NCBI GenBank assembly: GCA_036489885.1
Contig: DASXEW010000003.1
Span: 248,001-312,000 of the forward strand
Origin: Candidatus Baltobacteraceae bacterium
GTDB taxonomy: Bacteria; Vulcanimicrobiota; Vulcanimicrobiia; Vulcanimicrobiales; Vulcanimicrobiaceae
Length of the DNA: 64,000 nucleotides
Reading direction: 5' to 3'
The translations under genes were made by a program, and so were the position numbers. Positions 17,851 through 26,735 of the stretch are shown here, one piece after another. Position 1 is the stretch's first letter; each line of letters starts with the position of its first letter. The notes beneath the pieces are model-generated. The model worked only from the letters and a program-made list of their open reading frames with translations. It had not been told where the DNA came from and did not search any database.

Positions 17851-19013
17851 CTGATCAAGACGAAGTGGCCGTCGACGACTTTGGTAACGACGTCGGCATC
17901 GGCGGCGAGGCCATTGTGATCTTGCGACGACGTGTGAAATACGCCGGAAACTCCAGCATAGCTGATGTGCTCGAGCGCGTCACGCAGCTTTGCCGTATCG
18001 GGCCCGGATTTCGCCAGAGCTTGCTTGAGCCAATATACGGCATCGTACCCGAATCCGCCGAACATGTTCGCGGGCTTGTCCTTCGCATACGCCGACTCGA
18101 ATGCGCCCACGTAGTGCAGCGCGATCTTCTTCGACGGATCCGAATTGGGGAGTTGGCTCGCGACCGAGGCGCGTGACGTGGCGATGAACGCACCGTTTAG
18201 CGCAACGCCGCCTTGGTTGAGGAAGCGCTGATCGGCTGCTCCATCGGAGAAATAGAGCGGCAGGTTGCCCATCGCAAGCTGACGGTAACCCTTGGTGACG
18301 ACATAGACCGACGGCAGCGTGCTCCACACCAAGACCGCTTGCGGATTCGAGGCACGCACTTTTGTGAGCTGCGTCGTCGCATCGGTTGCCGTAGCATCGA
18401 TCGCTTCCGAATCGGTCACCGAGAAGCCCTCGGATTTGCCGGCCTCCAGGAAATGCGCGACGCCGGTCTTACCGTAGTCGTCGTTACGATACACTGCGCC
18501 GACCTTTTCGATTCCGGCCGCTTTCATGTGTTTCTGCAGAATGCGCGCAACGGCCGTATCGGTGGGGGGAATCTTGAAGACGTAAGCGTGGTCGCTCACG
18601 GGTTCGATGACGCTCGCCGACGATGCAAGCGAAATCATGGGCACTTTTGCCGCCTGCGCTACCGGCACCATCGCGAGGCTGCCCTGCGTTATCGACGTGC
18701 CGATGATTGCGAGCACATGCTGATCGAGAAGCCTGCGCGTCCCGTTTACCGCGTTTGCAGGCGACGTCTCGTCGTCGATGATCGTCACTTGCAGCGGGTG
18801 ACCGTTCACGCCGCCGGCTTTGTTGATCTCGTCGACGGCGAGCTGAATGCTATCAGCCTCGGGTCTTCCGAGCGTCGATGCCGGTCCGCTTTCGCAGACC
18901 ACCGCACCGATTACATACGGTTCGCTCGCGGCGTCACCGGCGCGTAGCGAAACGCCCCCCAAAACGAACGCAAAAGCAACAGCGATAATACCGAGTCGCA
19001 CAAATCCCCTCAC
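17847..19013 (-). CDS. Branched-chain amino-acid-type ABC transporter substrate-binding protein
   Basis: Periplasmic or surface binding protein of the LivJ family, 388 aa. An N-terminal signal sequence (MRGFVRLGIIAVAFAFVLGGVSLRA) is followed by two-lobe binding motifs (YVIGAVVCESGPASTLGRPEADSIQLAVDEINKAGGVNG; GTSITQGSLAMVPVAQAAKVPMIS; AVYRNDDYGKTG). The ligand may be an amino acid, a peptide or another carboxylate. The GTG start overlaps the livF-type stop by 4 bp, so it is coupled to the transporter genes. Confidence 0.9.
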   Translation of the reverse strand: MRGFVRLGIIAVAFAFVLGGVSLRAGDAASEPYVIGAVVCESGPASTLGRPEADSIQLAVDEINKAGGVNGHPLQVTIIDDETSPANAVNGTRRLLDQHVLAIIGTSITQGSLAMVPVAQAAKVPMISLASSASVIEPVSDHAYVFKIPPTDTAVARILQKHMKAAGIEKVGAVYRNDDYGKTGVAHFLEAGKSEGFSVTDSEAIDATATDATTQLTKVRASNPQAVLVWSTLPSVYVVTKGYRQLAMGNLPLYFSDGAADQRFLNQGGVALNGAFIATSRASVASQLPNSDPSKKIALHYVGAFESAYAKDKPANMFGGFGYDAVYWLKQALAKSGPDTAKLRDALEHISYAGVSGVFHTSSQDHNGLAADADVVTKVVDGHFVLIR

Positions 19014-19738
19014 GAATTCTCCTTTTCAGCTTGTCCCATGAAGTACGTCCGTCCGCTACGGACCAAATCCTCTGCCGTTCCGGTCCCGACGATCCGCCCG
19101 CGTTCCATAAAATAGGCGCGGCGGCAGATACGCGCCGCCATGCGGAGGTTCTGCTCGACCAAAACGATCGTCGCTGCGCCCTCCGCCAGGCGGCCGAGAG
19201 CGGCGAAGTTCTCGGCGCGAACGCGCGGAGCGAGGCCGAGACTCGGTTCGTCGAGCAGCAGCAGCTCCGGCTTTGCCATCAGCGCGCGTCCGATCGCGAC
19301 CATCTGCTGCTCGCCGCCCGAGAGCGAGCCGGCCGGCATGCGCAGCAGCTTGCGGAGCGGCGGAAAGAGGTCGAGAACCTCGTTTACGTCGTCGTCGAGA
19401 CTGCTTCGGTCGGCACGCGCGTAGGCGCCAAGCACGAGGTTCTCACGAACGGATAGGGGTCCGAACAGCTGGCGGCGCTCCGGAACGACGGCGACGCGGC
19501 GGCGCGCCATCGCTTCGGGCGCCGAGCCGGTAACATCCCGACCGAGCACCCGAACGCGTCCATTGGCGGGGGGAAAGAGACCGATGATCGAGCCGAGCAG
19601 CGTCGTCTTTCCCGCGCCGTTTGGACCGACGACGGCAACCGTTTCACCACGTGCGACTTCGAGACTGACGTCCCACAAGATTTGCACGCGGCCGCGATAC
19701 GTCGCAACGCCGTCCAGCTCGAGAACGTTTTCGCTCAT
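19010..19738 (-). CDS. livF: LivF-type ABC transporter ATPase
   Basis: Second ATPase of a LivFGHMJ importer, 242 aa. Walker A GPNGAGKTT, signature LSGGEQQ, Walker B LLLLDEPSLGLAP and the H-loop region are all present; the sequence VPERRQLFGPLSVRENL is typical of LivF. Its ATG overlaps the preceding livG stop by 4 bp. It energises uptake by the permeases at 20451 and 23002. Confidence 0.93.
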   Translation of the reverse strand: MSENVLELDGVATYRGRVQILWDVSLEVARGETVAVVGPNGAGKTTLLGSIIGLFPPANGRVRVLGRDVTGSAPEAMARRRVAVVPERRQLFGPLSVRENLVLGAYARADRSSLDDDVNEVLDLFPPLRKLLRMPAGSLSGGEQQMVAIGRALMAKPELLLLDEPSLGLAPRVRAENFAALGRLAEGAATIVLVEQNLRMAARICRRAYFMERGRIVGTGTAEDLVRSGRTYFMGQAEKENS

Positions 19739-20454
19739 GCCGAAAGCTCGTCGCCGATGTACGCGTCGAGGACGACCGGATCGTTGCAGATCGCATCGGG
19801 CGAACCTTCGGCGATTTTACGGCCGTGATCGAGCACGACGAAACGGTCCGCAGCTGTCAGCAGCCGGTGCAAATCGTGCTCGACGAAAAGAATGCTGACG
19901 TTGCGCACGCGCGCCGAATGCACGAGTTCAAGAACGGCGTCGATCTCATCGCCGCTGAGGCCCGAAAGCGGTTCGTCGAGCAGCAACACTTTGGGCTCGA
20001 CCGCGAGCGCGCGCAGCATTTCGAGCACCCGCTCTGCTCCGAATGATAACGATTCGGTCAGCGTGCCGGCATGCGGTTCGAGCGGCGTTCGCGCAAGCAG
20101 CGCGCACGCCGCTTCTTTGGTGGCTTTTGCACCGCGCACGTTTGCGTCGAGCGCGACCATCAAACTCTCGCAGACGCTAAGTCCCCAAAACATGACCGGA
20201 GTCTGAAAGGTGCGCGTCACGCCGAGCGCGGCGATGCGGTGCATCGGAAGATTCGTCAGCTTGCGATCGTCGAGCGTCACGATCCCCGCGCTTGGACGCT
20301 GCAGGCCGCTGATCACGTTGAAGAGCGTTGTTTTCCCAGCGCCATTTGGACCGATGACGCCGAGTACTTCGCCCGGCTGCGCTTCGAAGCTGACGCCGTC
20401 CAATGCTACGACGCCGCCGAAGCGGACGGTGACGTTCTCGACGCGCAGGCTCAT
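19735..20454 (-). CDS. livG: LivG-type ABC transporter ATPase
   Basis: First ATPase of the importer, 239 aa, starting MSLRVENVTVRFGGVVALDGV. It carries Walker A GPNGAGKTT, GVTRTFQTPVMFWGLSVCESL (LivG-type Q-loop) and Walker B VLLLDEPLSGLSG. The ABC signature is unusual: it reads LSFGAERV where LivG proteins have the canonical LS-x-GxQ(R) block, so the helical signature is weakened. Start at 20454 because it makes the ATGA overlap with the permease stop; a longer in-frame upstream extension lies in the permease gene. Confidence 0.9.
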   Translation of the reverse strand: MSLRVENVTVRFGGVVALDGVSFEAQPGEVLGVIGPNGAGKTTLFNVISGLQRPSAGIVTLDDRKLTNLPMHRIAALGVTRTFQTPVMFWGLSVCESLMVALDANVRGAKATKEAACALLARTPLEPHAGTLTESLSFGAERVLEMLRALAVEPKVLLLDEPLSGLSGDEIDAVLELVHSARVRNVSILFVEHDLHRLLTAADRFVVLDHGRKIAEGSPDAICNDPVVLDAYIGDELSA

Positions 20455-21332
20455 GCGCGCCGCAACGTTCGTCCGAGCAACCCTTGCGGACGCGCTATCA
20501 AAACCACAAGCAGGATCACGAATGCGATGCCCTGCTCCCATCCGCTCGAAAAGAGTCCGCCGCACATCTTCTCTACGATCCCGAGAACGAACCCGCCGAC
20601 GAGGGCACCTGTGAGACTATCGAGTCCGCCGAGAATGGCCGCGACAAAACCGTTGAGTCCGAGGTACAGGCCCATGTCGTAGGTCGCGCTCGTGATCGGT
20701 GCGATCACGACGCCGCCGACGGCGCCGATCATAGCGGCGGCAACGAAACTCCAAAACGCGAAGTGTGCGAGCGGCATGCCGAAGACGCGCGCGATGTTCG
20801 GATTTGCCATCGCCGCACGAACCGCCGCGCCGGTGTACGTCTTGCGAAAGAACAGATATAACGCCAGCACTATGATGACGTCGGCGCCGAAAACCCAGAG
20901 GGCTTGCGGCGGAATCGTCCCAGGTCCGAGCGCGAGCGACGCGCCGGCCGAAAACGGCGGCAGCAATACGGGATTCGTCCCCCACACGAAGAGCGCAGCT
21001 CCGCGAATCGCCACGTCCAGTCCAAGGGTAATGAAAATCAACGTAACCGTGCCGCTTCGACGCGCCGGCCGCAATGCGACGAGCTGTGCGAAGCCGCCGA
21101 CTGCGCCGGCGACGATGACTGCAGCGATCGCTGCGGCGGCTACGGGCCAGCCTTTGCTCGCAAGTGATGACGACGTCATCGCGCCGATCATGGCGAACTC
21201 ACCCTGCGCGAAATTGATGATCCCTGAAACTTGATAGACGAGAGCGAAGCCTGCCGCAATCAGCGCGAAAATTCCGCCGACCACAAGGCCGGCGAGAAAA
21301 AATTGCCAGAGCTCTGCGACGATAGGCGTCAT
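20451..21332 (-). CDS. livH: LivH-type ABC transporter permease
   Basis: Integral membrane permease, 293 aa, about eight hydrophobic segments. Typical LivH start (FFLAGLVVGGIFALIAAGFALVYQVSGIINFAQGEFAMIGA) and the cytosolic EAA-like loop near ALVGGFVLGIVEK. The ATG overlaps nothing upstream but its end overlaps the LivG start (ATGA). The partner permease LivM is encoded on the other strand at 23002, with two enzyme genes between them. Confidence 0.93.
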   Translation of the reverse strand: MTPIVAELWQFFLAGLVVGGIFALIAAGFALVYQVSGIINFAQGEFAMIGAMTSSSLASKGWPVAAAAIAAVIVAGAVGGFAQLVALRPARRSGTVTLIFITLGLDVAIRGAALFVWGTNPVLLPPFSAGASLALGPGTIPPQALWVFGADVIIVLALYLFFRKTYTGAAVRAAMANPNIARVFGMPLAHFAFWSFVAAAMIGAVGGVVIAPITSATYDMGLYLGLNGFVAAILGGLDSLTGALVGGFVLGIVEKMCGGLFSSGWEQGIAFVILLVVLIARPQGLLGRTLRRA

Positions 21333-22027
21333 GCGGCCGGCAATGCCAGCCCGAGATCCTCGACGACTCGCTTCACGCGCGCGAGATAATCCTCGCGCAT
21401 CTCACTATTGGTGCGGAATTTAATCCCGAATTGGCGGTACGTCTCGTTGTTCTTCGAGCGATCCGACCCGAAGAAGGCCGGCATCGACGGGAAGATCGCA
21501 TCGAGCGCGGCCTGCGCGCGTTCTCTGCCTTCCGGCGTCTCGATGATCTCCTGGACCGATTGCTCGCCGAACTTGGCGTGAAATTTCTCTTCGGGTAAGG
21601 TCGCCTTCGCAGCATTTCGGAGCGGAATATAGCTGCACTGCAAGAGGTCTTCGACTTGAATGATCTCCGCGAGATCCGCAACCAGCTTGATGACCGCGAA
21701 CTCTTCCCAACTTCGCAGCGGGAAGTCGAAGATCGAGAGGGTGCGCTTCGCCGACGTGTCGGGGAGCATCGCATCTTCCGGCACACCGATCTCACGTCCG
21801 AGCCGAAAGAACCGAACGTGATGCCCGTACTCTTCCATCGCAACGCGGCACGTCAGCCACTTCCAATACGGCGTCGGCGCAAATGCGACGGCAACCTCAT
21901 CGAACACGCGCGCGCCATGGAGCTCGTTGATCGCATGACTCACGACGATCTTTTCGACTGCATGGCGATAATCGGCGGGCTCGTCGGCAAGTGCTTTCGG
22001 AGTCTTGACGTCAGGATACGCCGGCAT
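21329..22027 (-). CDS. PaaA-like ferritin-type di-iron protein (phenylacetyl-CoA epoxidase family)
   Basis: A 232-aa helical protein similar to the phenylacetyl-CoA 1,2-epoxidase subunits (Paa family). Two ExxH iron-ligand motifs are visible, EEYGHHVRFF and EEKFHAKFG, along with further acidic helices (LADLAEIIQVEDLL). PaaA is the catalytic di-iron subunit in the known five-part complex, but no paaBCDE partners occur here, so the substrate and reductase are open. Start at 22027 (MPAYPDVKTPKA) overlaps the SDR stop by 17 bp. Its place between importer genes and next to the indolepyruvate oxidoreductase suggests a role in arylacetyl-CoA breakdown. Confidence 0.75.
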   Translation of the reverse strand: MPAYPDVKTPKALADEPADYRHAVEKIVVSHAINELHGARVFDEVAVAFAPTPYWKWLTCRVAMEEYGHHVRFFRLGREIGVPEDAMLPDTSAKRTLSIFDFPLRSWEEFAVIKLVADLAEIIQVEDLLQCSYIPLRNAAKATLPEEKFHAKFGEQSVQEIIETPEGRERAQAALDAIFPSMPAFFGSDRSKNNETYRQFGIKFRTNSEMREDYLARVKRVVEDLGLALPAA

Positions 22028-22946
22028 GCGAGAACGCCTCCAAGTCGGTTTCGAGCGGAGTAAACGCCGCGGAAAGCTTCTGAACCTCGCGCGCCATATC
22101 GCCGTGCGAGGCGTTGCCGTCAAGCGTGAAGCGCGCAATCGGCCGCGGCTGCGAAAACAACATAACCTCGGCGCCGCGGACGCAGAAAAGCTGTCCGGTG
22201 ATCGACTCTGCTTCATCCGAGGCGAGAAACGCCACGAAGCGTCCCACGAACGCCGCGTCGATTCCAAGTGCCTGTTTCTTGTACGCATTTTGCGCGTCGT
22301 TCTGCGGCTGAATCGATTCCGTGACGCGCGTCGCGCCGAACGGAGCCACGGCGTTTACGGCGACGACGCTGCGCGCCATGTCGTGCGCAACCACGCGCGT
22401 AAGCCCGAAGAGCGCAGCTTTGCTGCTCGCGTACGCCGCTTGTCCGAAGTTTCCGTAGAAGCCCGCGGTCGAGACGATGTTAACGATGCGCCCCCACCGA
22501 TAACGCTCGCCGCCACGCCCCGCTTTCGCTTGGTCCCGCATGAGCCCGGTTGCGGTGCGAATCGCTTCGAATGCGGCGGTCACGTTGTTTTCGAGCACGT
22601 CTTCAAAATCTTCGAGCTGGGCTTTGAAGGTGAACGCGTCGCGAATGATCGCGGCGTTGTTGACGAGGATGTCGATCCCGCCGAATGAGCTTACCGCGAG
22701 CTCGACGGCATGCCGCGGTGCGCCGGCTTCCGCGAGATTCGCGGTAAACGCGACGACACGATCGTCGAAGCTTGCGGCAAATTCGTTTGCGAGGTTTGAA
22801 TCCTCGCCGCGTCCGTCGATCTCGGTTCCGTTGTCCGCCACGACGACGCTCGCGCCGTGCTCCCACAACGCGCGAACGATCGCCGCGCCGATTCCTCGTG
22901 CCCCACCCGTGACAAGCGCCACGCGCCCTGCCAAGCCGTCGCTCAC
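22011..22946 (-). CDS. Short-chain dehydrogenase/reductase
   Basis: NAD(P)-dependent oxidoreductase of about 311 aa. The Rossmann motif TGGARGIGAA, NNAAI, and the catalytic Ser-Tyr-Lys set (IVNIVSTAGFYG ... YASSKAALFG) are present. It has a C-terminal tail of about 50 residues beyond the usual 250-260. GTG at 22946 (VSDGLAGRVALVTGG) is preferred over TTG at 22997. It resembles beta-oxidation-type (3-hydroxyacyl-CoA) SDRs by general layout only. Confidence 0.85.
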   Translation of the reverse strand: MSDGLAGRVALVTGGARGIGAAIVRALWEHGASVVVADNGTEIDGRGEDSNLANEFAASFDDRVVAFTANLAEAGAPRHAVELAVSSFGGIDILVNNAAIIRDAFTFKAQLEDFEDVLENNVTAAFEAIRTATGLMRDQAKAGRGGERYRWGRIVNIVSTAGFYGNFGQAAYASSKAALFGLTRVVAHDMARSVVAVNAVAPFGATRVTESIQPQNDAQNAYKKQALGIDAAFVGRFVAFLASDEAESITGQLFCVRGAEVMLFSQPRPIARFTLDGNASHGDMAREVQKLSAAFTPLETDLEAFSHAGVS

Positions 22947-23001
22947 GCCACGGCCTTCGCCGCAAGGCTCGCCACCGCTTGCCGGGAAGCGAGTCAAGGC
23001 G

Positions 23002-23958
23002 ATGCAGCTACGTTTCGCAATCCAGAGCGTCGTGATCTTCGTCCTCGGAGCGTTGCTTGCGCTCGTCTTGCCCCCGTTTTACGCGGGACTCTTGACCTTG
23101 TGCGGACTCTACGCGCTCGTCACGCTCGGCCTCAATCTGTTTATGGGCTACGCCGGCCAAGTCTCGCTCGGACAAGCTGCGTTTGTGGGAATCGGCGCGT
23201 ACACGTCTGCAGTTTTGGCAACGCGCTACAGCATCAGTCCCTGGATCGGAACGCTGGCCGGCGCGCTCGTCGCAGGCGTCGTTGCTTACGCGATCAGCTT
23301 TGTTGCGCTGCGCTTACGCGAGAATTATCTCGCGCTCGCGACGCTGGCGCTCGGCATCGTGATCAACGTCGTCTTCACGCAGTGGGATTTCGTGGGTGGA
23401 ACATCGGGGATCAGTGGCGTTCCAGGCTTCGTCTTCTTCGGACGCACGTTCGATACACGCAGTTATGCGGTGCTTACGTGGGCGCTGGTCGCGATCGGCG
23501 TGTGGTTTGCCAACCGGCTCGTGACGTCGTCGTACGGACGCGCACTGATCGCGCTCGCGTCCGGCGAACTCGGCGCGCTCACACTCGGCATCGACGGCGA
23601 TCGCTTGCGGCGCCAAGTTTTCGTGCTCAGCGCAATCTACGCCGGTGTGAGTGGCGGTGTGTACGCGTCGTACTTCAGCTACATCGATCCGACGTCGTTC
23701 GGCTTCTTGCTCTCGGTGAATTTCGTCTTGATGTCGGTGATCGGCGGGCTGCGCAGCGTCTGGGGCGCAATCATCGGCGCCGCTGCGGTCGTTGCGCTCG
23801 GGCAATTCCTCTCGATCGAAGTGCCGAAAATCTTACCGAGCGCGCGCGGCGACTTTCAAGCGTTCTTCTTCGGAATAATCTTGGTCGCGATTCTCGTCAA
23901 CATGCCCGAAGGCTTGATCAGCGGATTACGCCGTTTCAAATTGTCATCCCGAGCGTAG
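23002..23958 (+). CDS. livM: LivM-type ABC transporter permease
   Basis: Second permease of the branched-chain-type importer, 318 aa, about nine hydrophobic segments. Typical features: GYAGQVSLGQAAFVGIGAYTSA, LRLRENYLALATLALGI, and the loop GVSGGVYASYFSYIDPTSFG. ATG 23002 has AAGG close upstream. The last five residues (LSSRA) and the TAG stop are encoded by the dispersed repeat that begins at 23942, so the original C-terminus was replaced or extended. It lies divergently from the rest of the importer operon. Confidence 0.92.
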   Translation: MQLRFAIQSVVIFVLGALLALVLPPFYAGLLTLCGLYALVTLGLNLFMGYAGQVSLGQAAFVGIGAYTSAVLATRYSISPWIGTLAGALVAGVVAYAISFVALRLRENYLALATLALGIVINVVFTQWDFVGGTSGISGVPGFVFFGRTFDTRSYAVLTWALVAIGVWFANRLVTSSYGRALIALASGELGALTLGIDGDRLRRQVFVLSAIYAGVSGGVYASYFSYIDPTSFGFLLSVNFVLMSVIGGLRSVWGAIIGAAAVVALGQFLSIEVPKILPSARGDFQAFFFGIILVAILVNMPEGLISGLRRFKLSSRA

Positions 23959-24005
23959 CTCTTGTCATCCCGAGCGTAGGCGCGAAGCGCCGTAGTCGAG
24001 GGACA
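23942..24005 (+). repeat. Dispersed palindromic repeat: half-copy plus full copy
   Basis: A half-copy TTGTCATCCCGAGCGTAG (23941-23958) is followed directly by a full copy (23962-24004): GTCATCCCGAGCGTAG, then GGCGC-GAA-GCGCC, then GTAGTCGAGGGAC. The half-copy supplies the livM stop. Related copies are at 1472, 25187, 56166 and 56799. Confidence 0.85.
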
Positions 24006-24018
24006 GCCGAAGTGCCGG

Positions 24019-25164
24019 CTACTCGCTCCAAACGAACGCGGTAGCAACACCGTTATAGGTTCCGATGCCGACGATCGAGCCATCGTGAGCGATCGCGTAG
24101 GCCGACTCGAACCGCCAACCGCGTGGATGCGGTAAGTCATCGAGTCGCTCCAACCGCCCGTTCTTCCATCGGAATGCGTAGTGCTTTCCATCCTTGAGCT
24201 GTTCCATTCCGACAATTGTTCCGTCTTCGGAAACATCCCACGCCGAGCTGCGCTCGTCGTTTCGAACTAGTCGAACCTCCCGGCCGTTGGGTAGCCAGGC
24301 AGTCGCGTGCGGGTGTGCGTATCCATAGCGGCCCGCTGGTCCCAACATGTTACCGTAGACCACTTCCTTCGCGTGTCCCGGCAAAGCACTCGCTCCCGCA
24401 GTGAGCCCGGTTCGCGAGATTGCGTACGGAACTCCAGCACCAAGCGTAATCTGTTTTTTGCCGATCCAACGGAAAGCGACCATTTTTTGCACCATGACGT
24501 CGACTGATGCCGGGGCAGCTTTCCCGTCCAAGAAGCCGAGATAGCCCGCGGCAAATTTGCCGTCGACGGCCATCAGAATCGCATTACCAAGCACGGTACA
24601 CTTCTGTTTTTGCACAATTACTGCGATTGGAAGATTATCGCGGACGGACGCGGGGTTCTCGAGGTCGATGCCCGCGGATTCGTAGCTCGGATCGAACGTG
24701 ACCGCGATTCGACCCTCATTGTCAATGCCCAAAATGTATGTCCCGGTAAAGCGGCTCTCACCGCACGGTGGATTCTTCCATGTCGTAGTAGACGTTGCCG
24801 ACCAATGTTGGACCCTATAATACATGCGAATAGTGGCACCGTCGGCAACTTGGCCGACCGTCATGAACGCGGAGTCGAACATTGATGCCGCCACTGCATC
24901 GGGCCCTGGACCCCGAAGTTTATCGTGCCCGCCAAAGAGGTCGAGGGGTTCGAACGTGTCGGCAGCGTCGGAGTCGCGCCAGCGAATTGCAATCGCACGG
25001 AGGTTACTGCGTTCATCGATTACCGAAGCGATCGCAAAAACGGAACCGTCACGCGCTACAACGACTGCCTTCCGTTCTGCCTCGGGCCGTATCGTGTAAC
25101 CGTCTGGAAGGTGCAGTGCGCGAACCGTTGCCGCTTCTGCAATTCCGTTTGCTGCAATGAGCAA
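24019..25164 (-). CDS. Secreted HAF-repeat-type protein of unknown function
   Basis: About 381 aa. The N-terminus is a hydrophobic export signal (LILVLLLLIAANGIAEA, with the part before the annotated TTG also hydrophobic). The body has recurring blocks of the kind AFRWKNGRLERLDDLP ... AYAIAHDGSIVGIGTYNGVATAFVW and TAWLPNGREVRLVRN ... AWDVSEDGTIVGM, as in extracellular HAF-repeat beta-propeller-like proteins. No enzyme motif is visible. No ATG/GTG exists before the signal; TTG at 25164 would cut it short, and an in-frame TAG lies in the upstream repeat. The repeat array at 25187 may thus have replaced the original start. Confidence 0.6.
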   Translation of the reverse strand: MLIAANGIAEAATVRALHLPDGYTIRPEAERKAVVVARDGSVFAIASVIDERSNLRAIAIRWRDSDAADTFEPLDLFGGHDKLRGPGPDAVAASMFDSAFMTVGQVADGATIRMYYRVQHWSATSTTTWKNPPCGESRFTGTYILGIDNEGRIAVTFDPSYESAGIDLENPASVRDNLPIAVIVQKQKCTVLGNAILMAVDGKFAAGYLGFLDGKAAPASVDVMVQKMVAFRWIGKKQITLGAGVPYAISRTGLTAGASALPGHAKEVVYGNMLGPAGRYGYAHPHATAWLPNGREVRLVRNDERSSAWDVSEDGTIVGMEQLKDGKHYAFRWKNGRLERLDDLPHPRGWRFESAYAIAHDGSIVGIGTYNGVATAFVWSE

Positions 25165-25186
25165 CAGGAGAACAAGGATGAGCGCT

Positions 25187-25286
25187 GTCCCTCGACTACG
25201 GCGCTACGCGCCTACGCTCGGGATGACAAGCTGCGCGCCTACGCTCCGGATGACAAGCTGCGCGCCTACGCTCCGAATGACAACGT
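25187..25286 (-). repeat. Dispersed palindromic repeat with three 27-bp tandem units
   Basis: The minus strand carries one full copy of the palindromic repeat (GTCATCCCGAGCGTAGG...GTCGAGGGACAG) preceded by two more half-units. On the plus strand three tandem units of 27 bp (25206-25232, 25233-25259, 25260-25286) share GCGCCTACGCTC and GATGACAA. Units 2 and 3 differ by one base in the core. The array fills most of the 179-bp gap between glmU and the HAF gene. Confidence 0.8.
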
Positions 25287-25343
25287 GGCGCGACCCGCGT
25301 CCTAATCCCAATGCCGCGGTGCGCGGCGCGCGAAACACGGCGG

Positions 25344-26735
25344 CTACTTCGCTGGTGTCTTTTTAATTGACTTAGCGGGGACGCCGGCGACGCGGTCGCC
25401 GGGTGCGACGTCGCGCGTTACGACCGAGCCCGCGCCGGTCACCGAATCGTCGCCGACTTCGACCGGGGCGACGAGCATCGTGTCCGAACCAATCTTGACG
25501 CGCTTGCCGATCTTCGTCTTGTGTTTCTTCGCACCGTCGAAATTACACGTGATCGAGCCGGCGCCGATGTTCGAACCTTCGCCGATCTCCGCATCGCCCA
25601 GATACGCAAGATGCCGCGCTTTTACGCCCCGCTCGAGCTTCGAGTCTTTGACCTCGACGAAATTGCCGATCGCGACGTCAGGCTCGAGACGCGCACCGTC
25701 GCGCAGATGCGAGAACGGACCGACGACGGCGTGCGCGCCGACCGTACTGTCGAGTACGACGCTCTCGGTGATTTGTGCCGACTCGCCGATCGTCGCACCG
25801 TAAATCCGGCAATTGGGCCCGATGCGCGTTCCGCTTCCGATGACCGTCGATCCCCCGATCGTGGTATTGGGCGCGACGACGACATCGTTTCCGAAGACGA
25901 GATCGGGCTCGACGTACGTGCGCGCCGGATCGACGATCGTCACGCCGCCACGCATGTATTCCTCACACAGGCGCAGATTGATCACCGCCCGCACGCGCGC
26001 AAGCTCGGCTCGATCGTTCACGCCCATGACGGTCGCAGCGTCGCTTTGGACCGGCACCACACGATCGCCACGCAGGGCGAGCATCGCGATCGTATCGGTG
26101 AGATACAACTCGCCTTGCGAATTGTCGGTGTTCAGATTTCCGATCACGCTTCGCAATGAGACTTCATCGTACGCGTAGATTCCGGCATTCATCTCATCGA
26201 CCAGCAGCTCGTCGGGACTGCAATCGCGCGCTTCGACGATCCGCATCACCAAATCGCCATCACGGATGACGCGTCCGAAATTCGACGGCAAGGGCATCTT
26301 GGCGGTCACCATCGCCAACGCCGTTAGCGTGTCGCAAGCTGCGACGACGGAGCGAAACAGTGGACCGTCGACCGCCGGCATGTCGCCGTACGCGATCAGA
26401 ATCGTGCCCTCGCGCGGCTTCATCGCTTGGAGCGCGATCTGCACAGCGTGACCCGTGCCTTTTTGTTCGCTCTGAATGACGGTGTCGATCTTTACGTCCG
26501 GAATGACGTCGGCGACGGCGGCGATCGCCGCGTCGTTTTCGGGACTTGTGACGACGACCACGCGTGTAACGCCGGCGTCGCGCAGCGCGCGCAGCACCCA
26601 CCAAATCATCGGGCGTCCGCAAATCTCGTGAAGGACTTTGGGCGTTGTGCTTTTCATGCGCACGCCCTTGCCGGCCGCCAGTACGATCGCGGAGCTCGTG
26701 CTCGCGGTCACCGGCGCAGTGCCGTTCGTCGTCAT
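25344..26735 (-). CDS. glmU: Bifunctional GlcNAc-1-phosphate uridyltransferase / GlcN-1-phosphate acetyltransferase
   Basis: Makes UDP-GlcNAc for peptidoglycan. The N-terminal uridyltransferase domain has LAAGKGVRMKS, YGDMPAVDG and QGELYLTDTIAML; the C-terminal left-handed beta-helix acetyltransferase has many hexapeptide repeats (NTTIGGSTVIGSGTRIGPNC) and NFVEVKDSKL...HLAYLGDAEIGEGSNIGAGSITCN with the catalytic His. Length 463 aa is normal. The ATG overlaps the gltX stop by 4 bp. Confidence 0.96.
   Translation of the reverse strand: MTTNGTAPVTASTSSAIVLAAGKGVRMKSTTPKVLHEICGRPMIWWVLRALRDAGVTRVVVVTSPENDAAIAAVADVIPDVKIDTVIQSEQKGTGHAVQIALQAMKPREGTILIAYGDMPAVDGPLFRSVVAACDTLTALAMVTAKMPLPSNFGRVIRDGDLVMRIVEARDCSPDELLVDEMNAGIYAYDEVSLRSVIGNLNTDNSQGELYLTDTIAMLALRGDRVVPVQSDAATVMGVNDRAELARVRAVINLRLCEEYMRGGVTIVDPARTYVEPDLVFGNDVVVAPNTTIGGSTVIGSGTRIGPNCRIYGATIGESAQITESVVLDSTVGAHAVVGPFSHLRDGARLEPDVAIGNFVEVKDSKLERGVKARHLAYLGDAEIGEGSNIGAGSITCNFDGAKKHKTKIGKRVKIGSDTMLVAPVEVGDDSVTGAGSVVTRDVAPGDRVAGVPAKSIKKTPAK

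Noticed and set aside
25206-25286. Three 27-bp tandem units as a small CRISPR array
   Set aside because: The units are directly adjacent with no spacers, and they are parts of the dispersed palindromic repeat. No cas genes are present.
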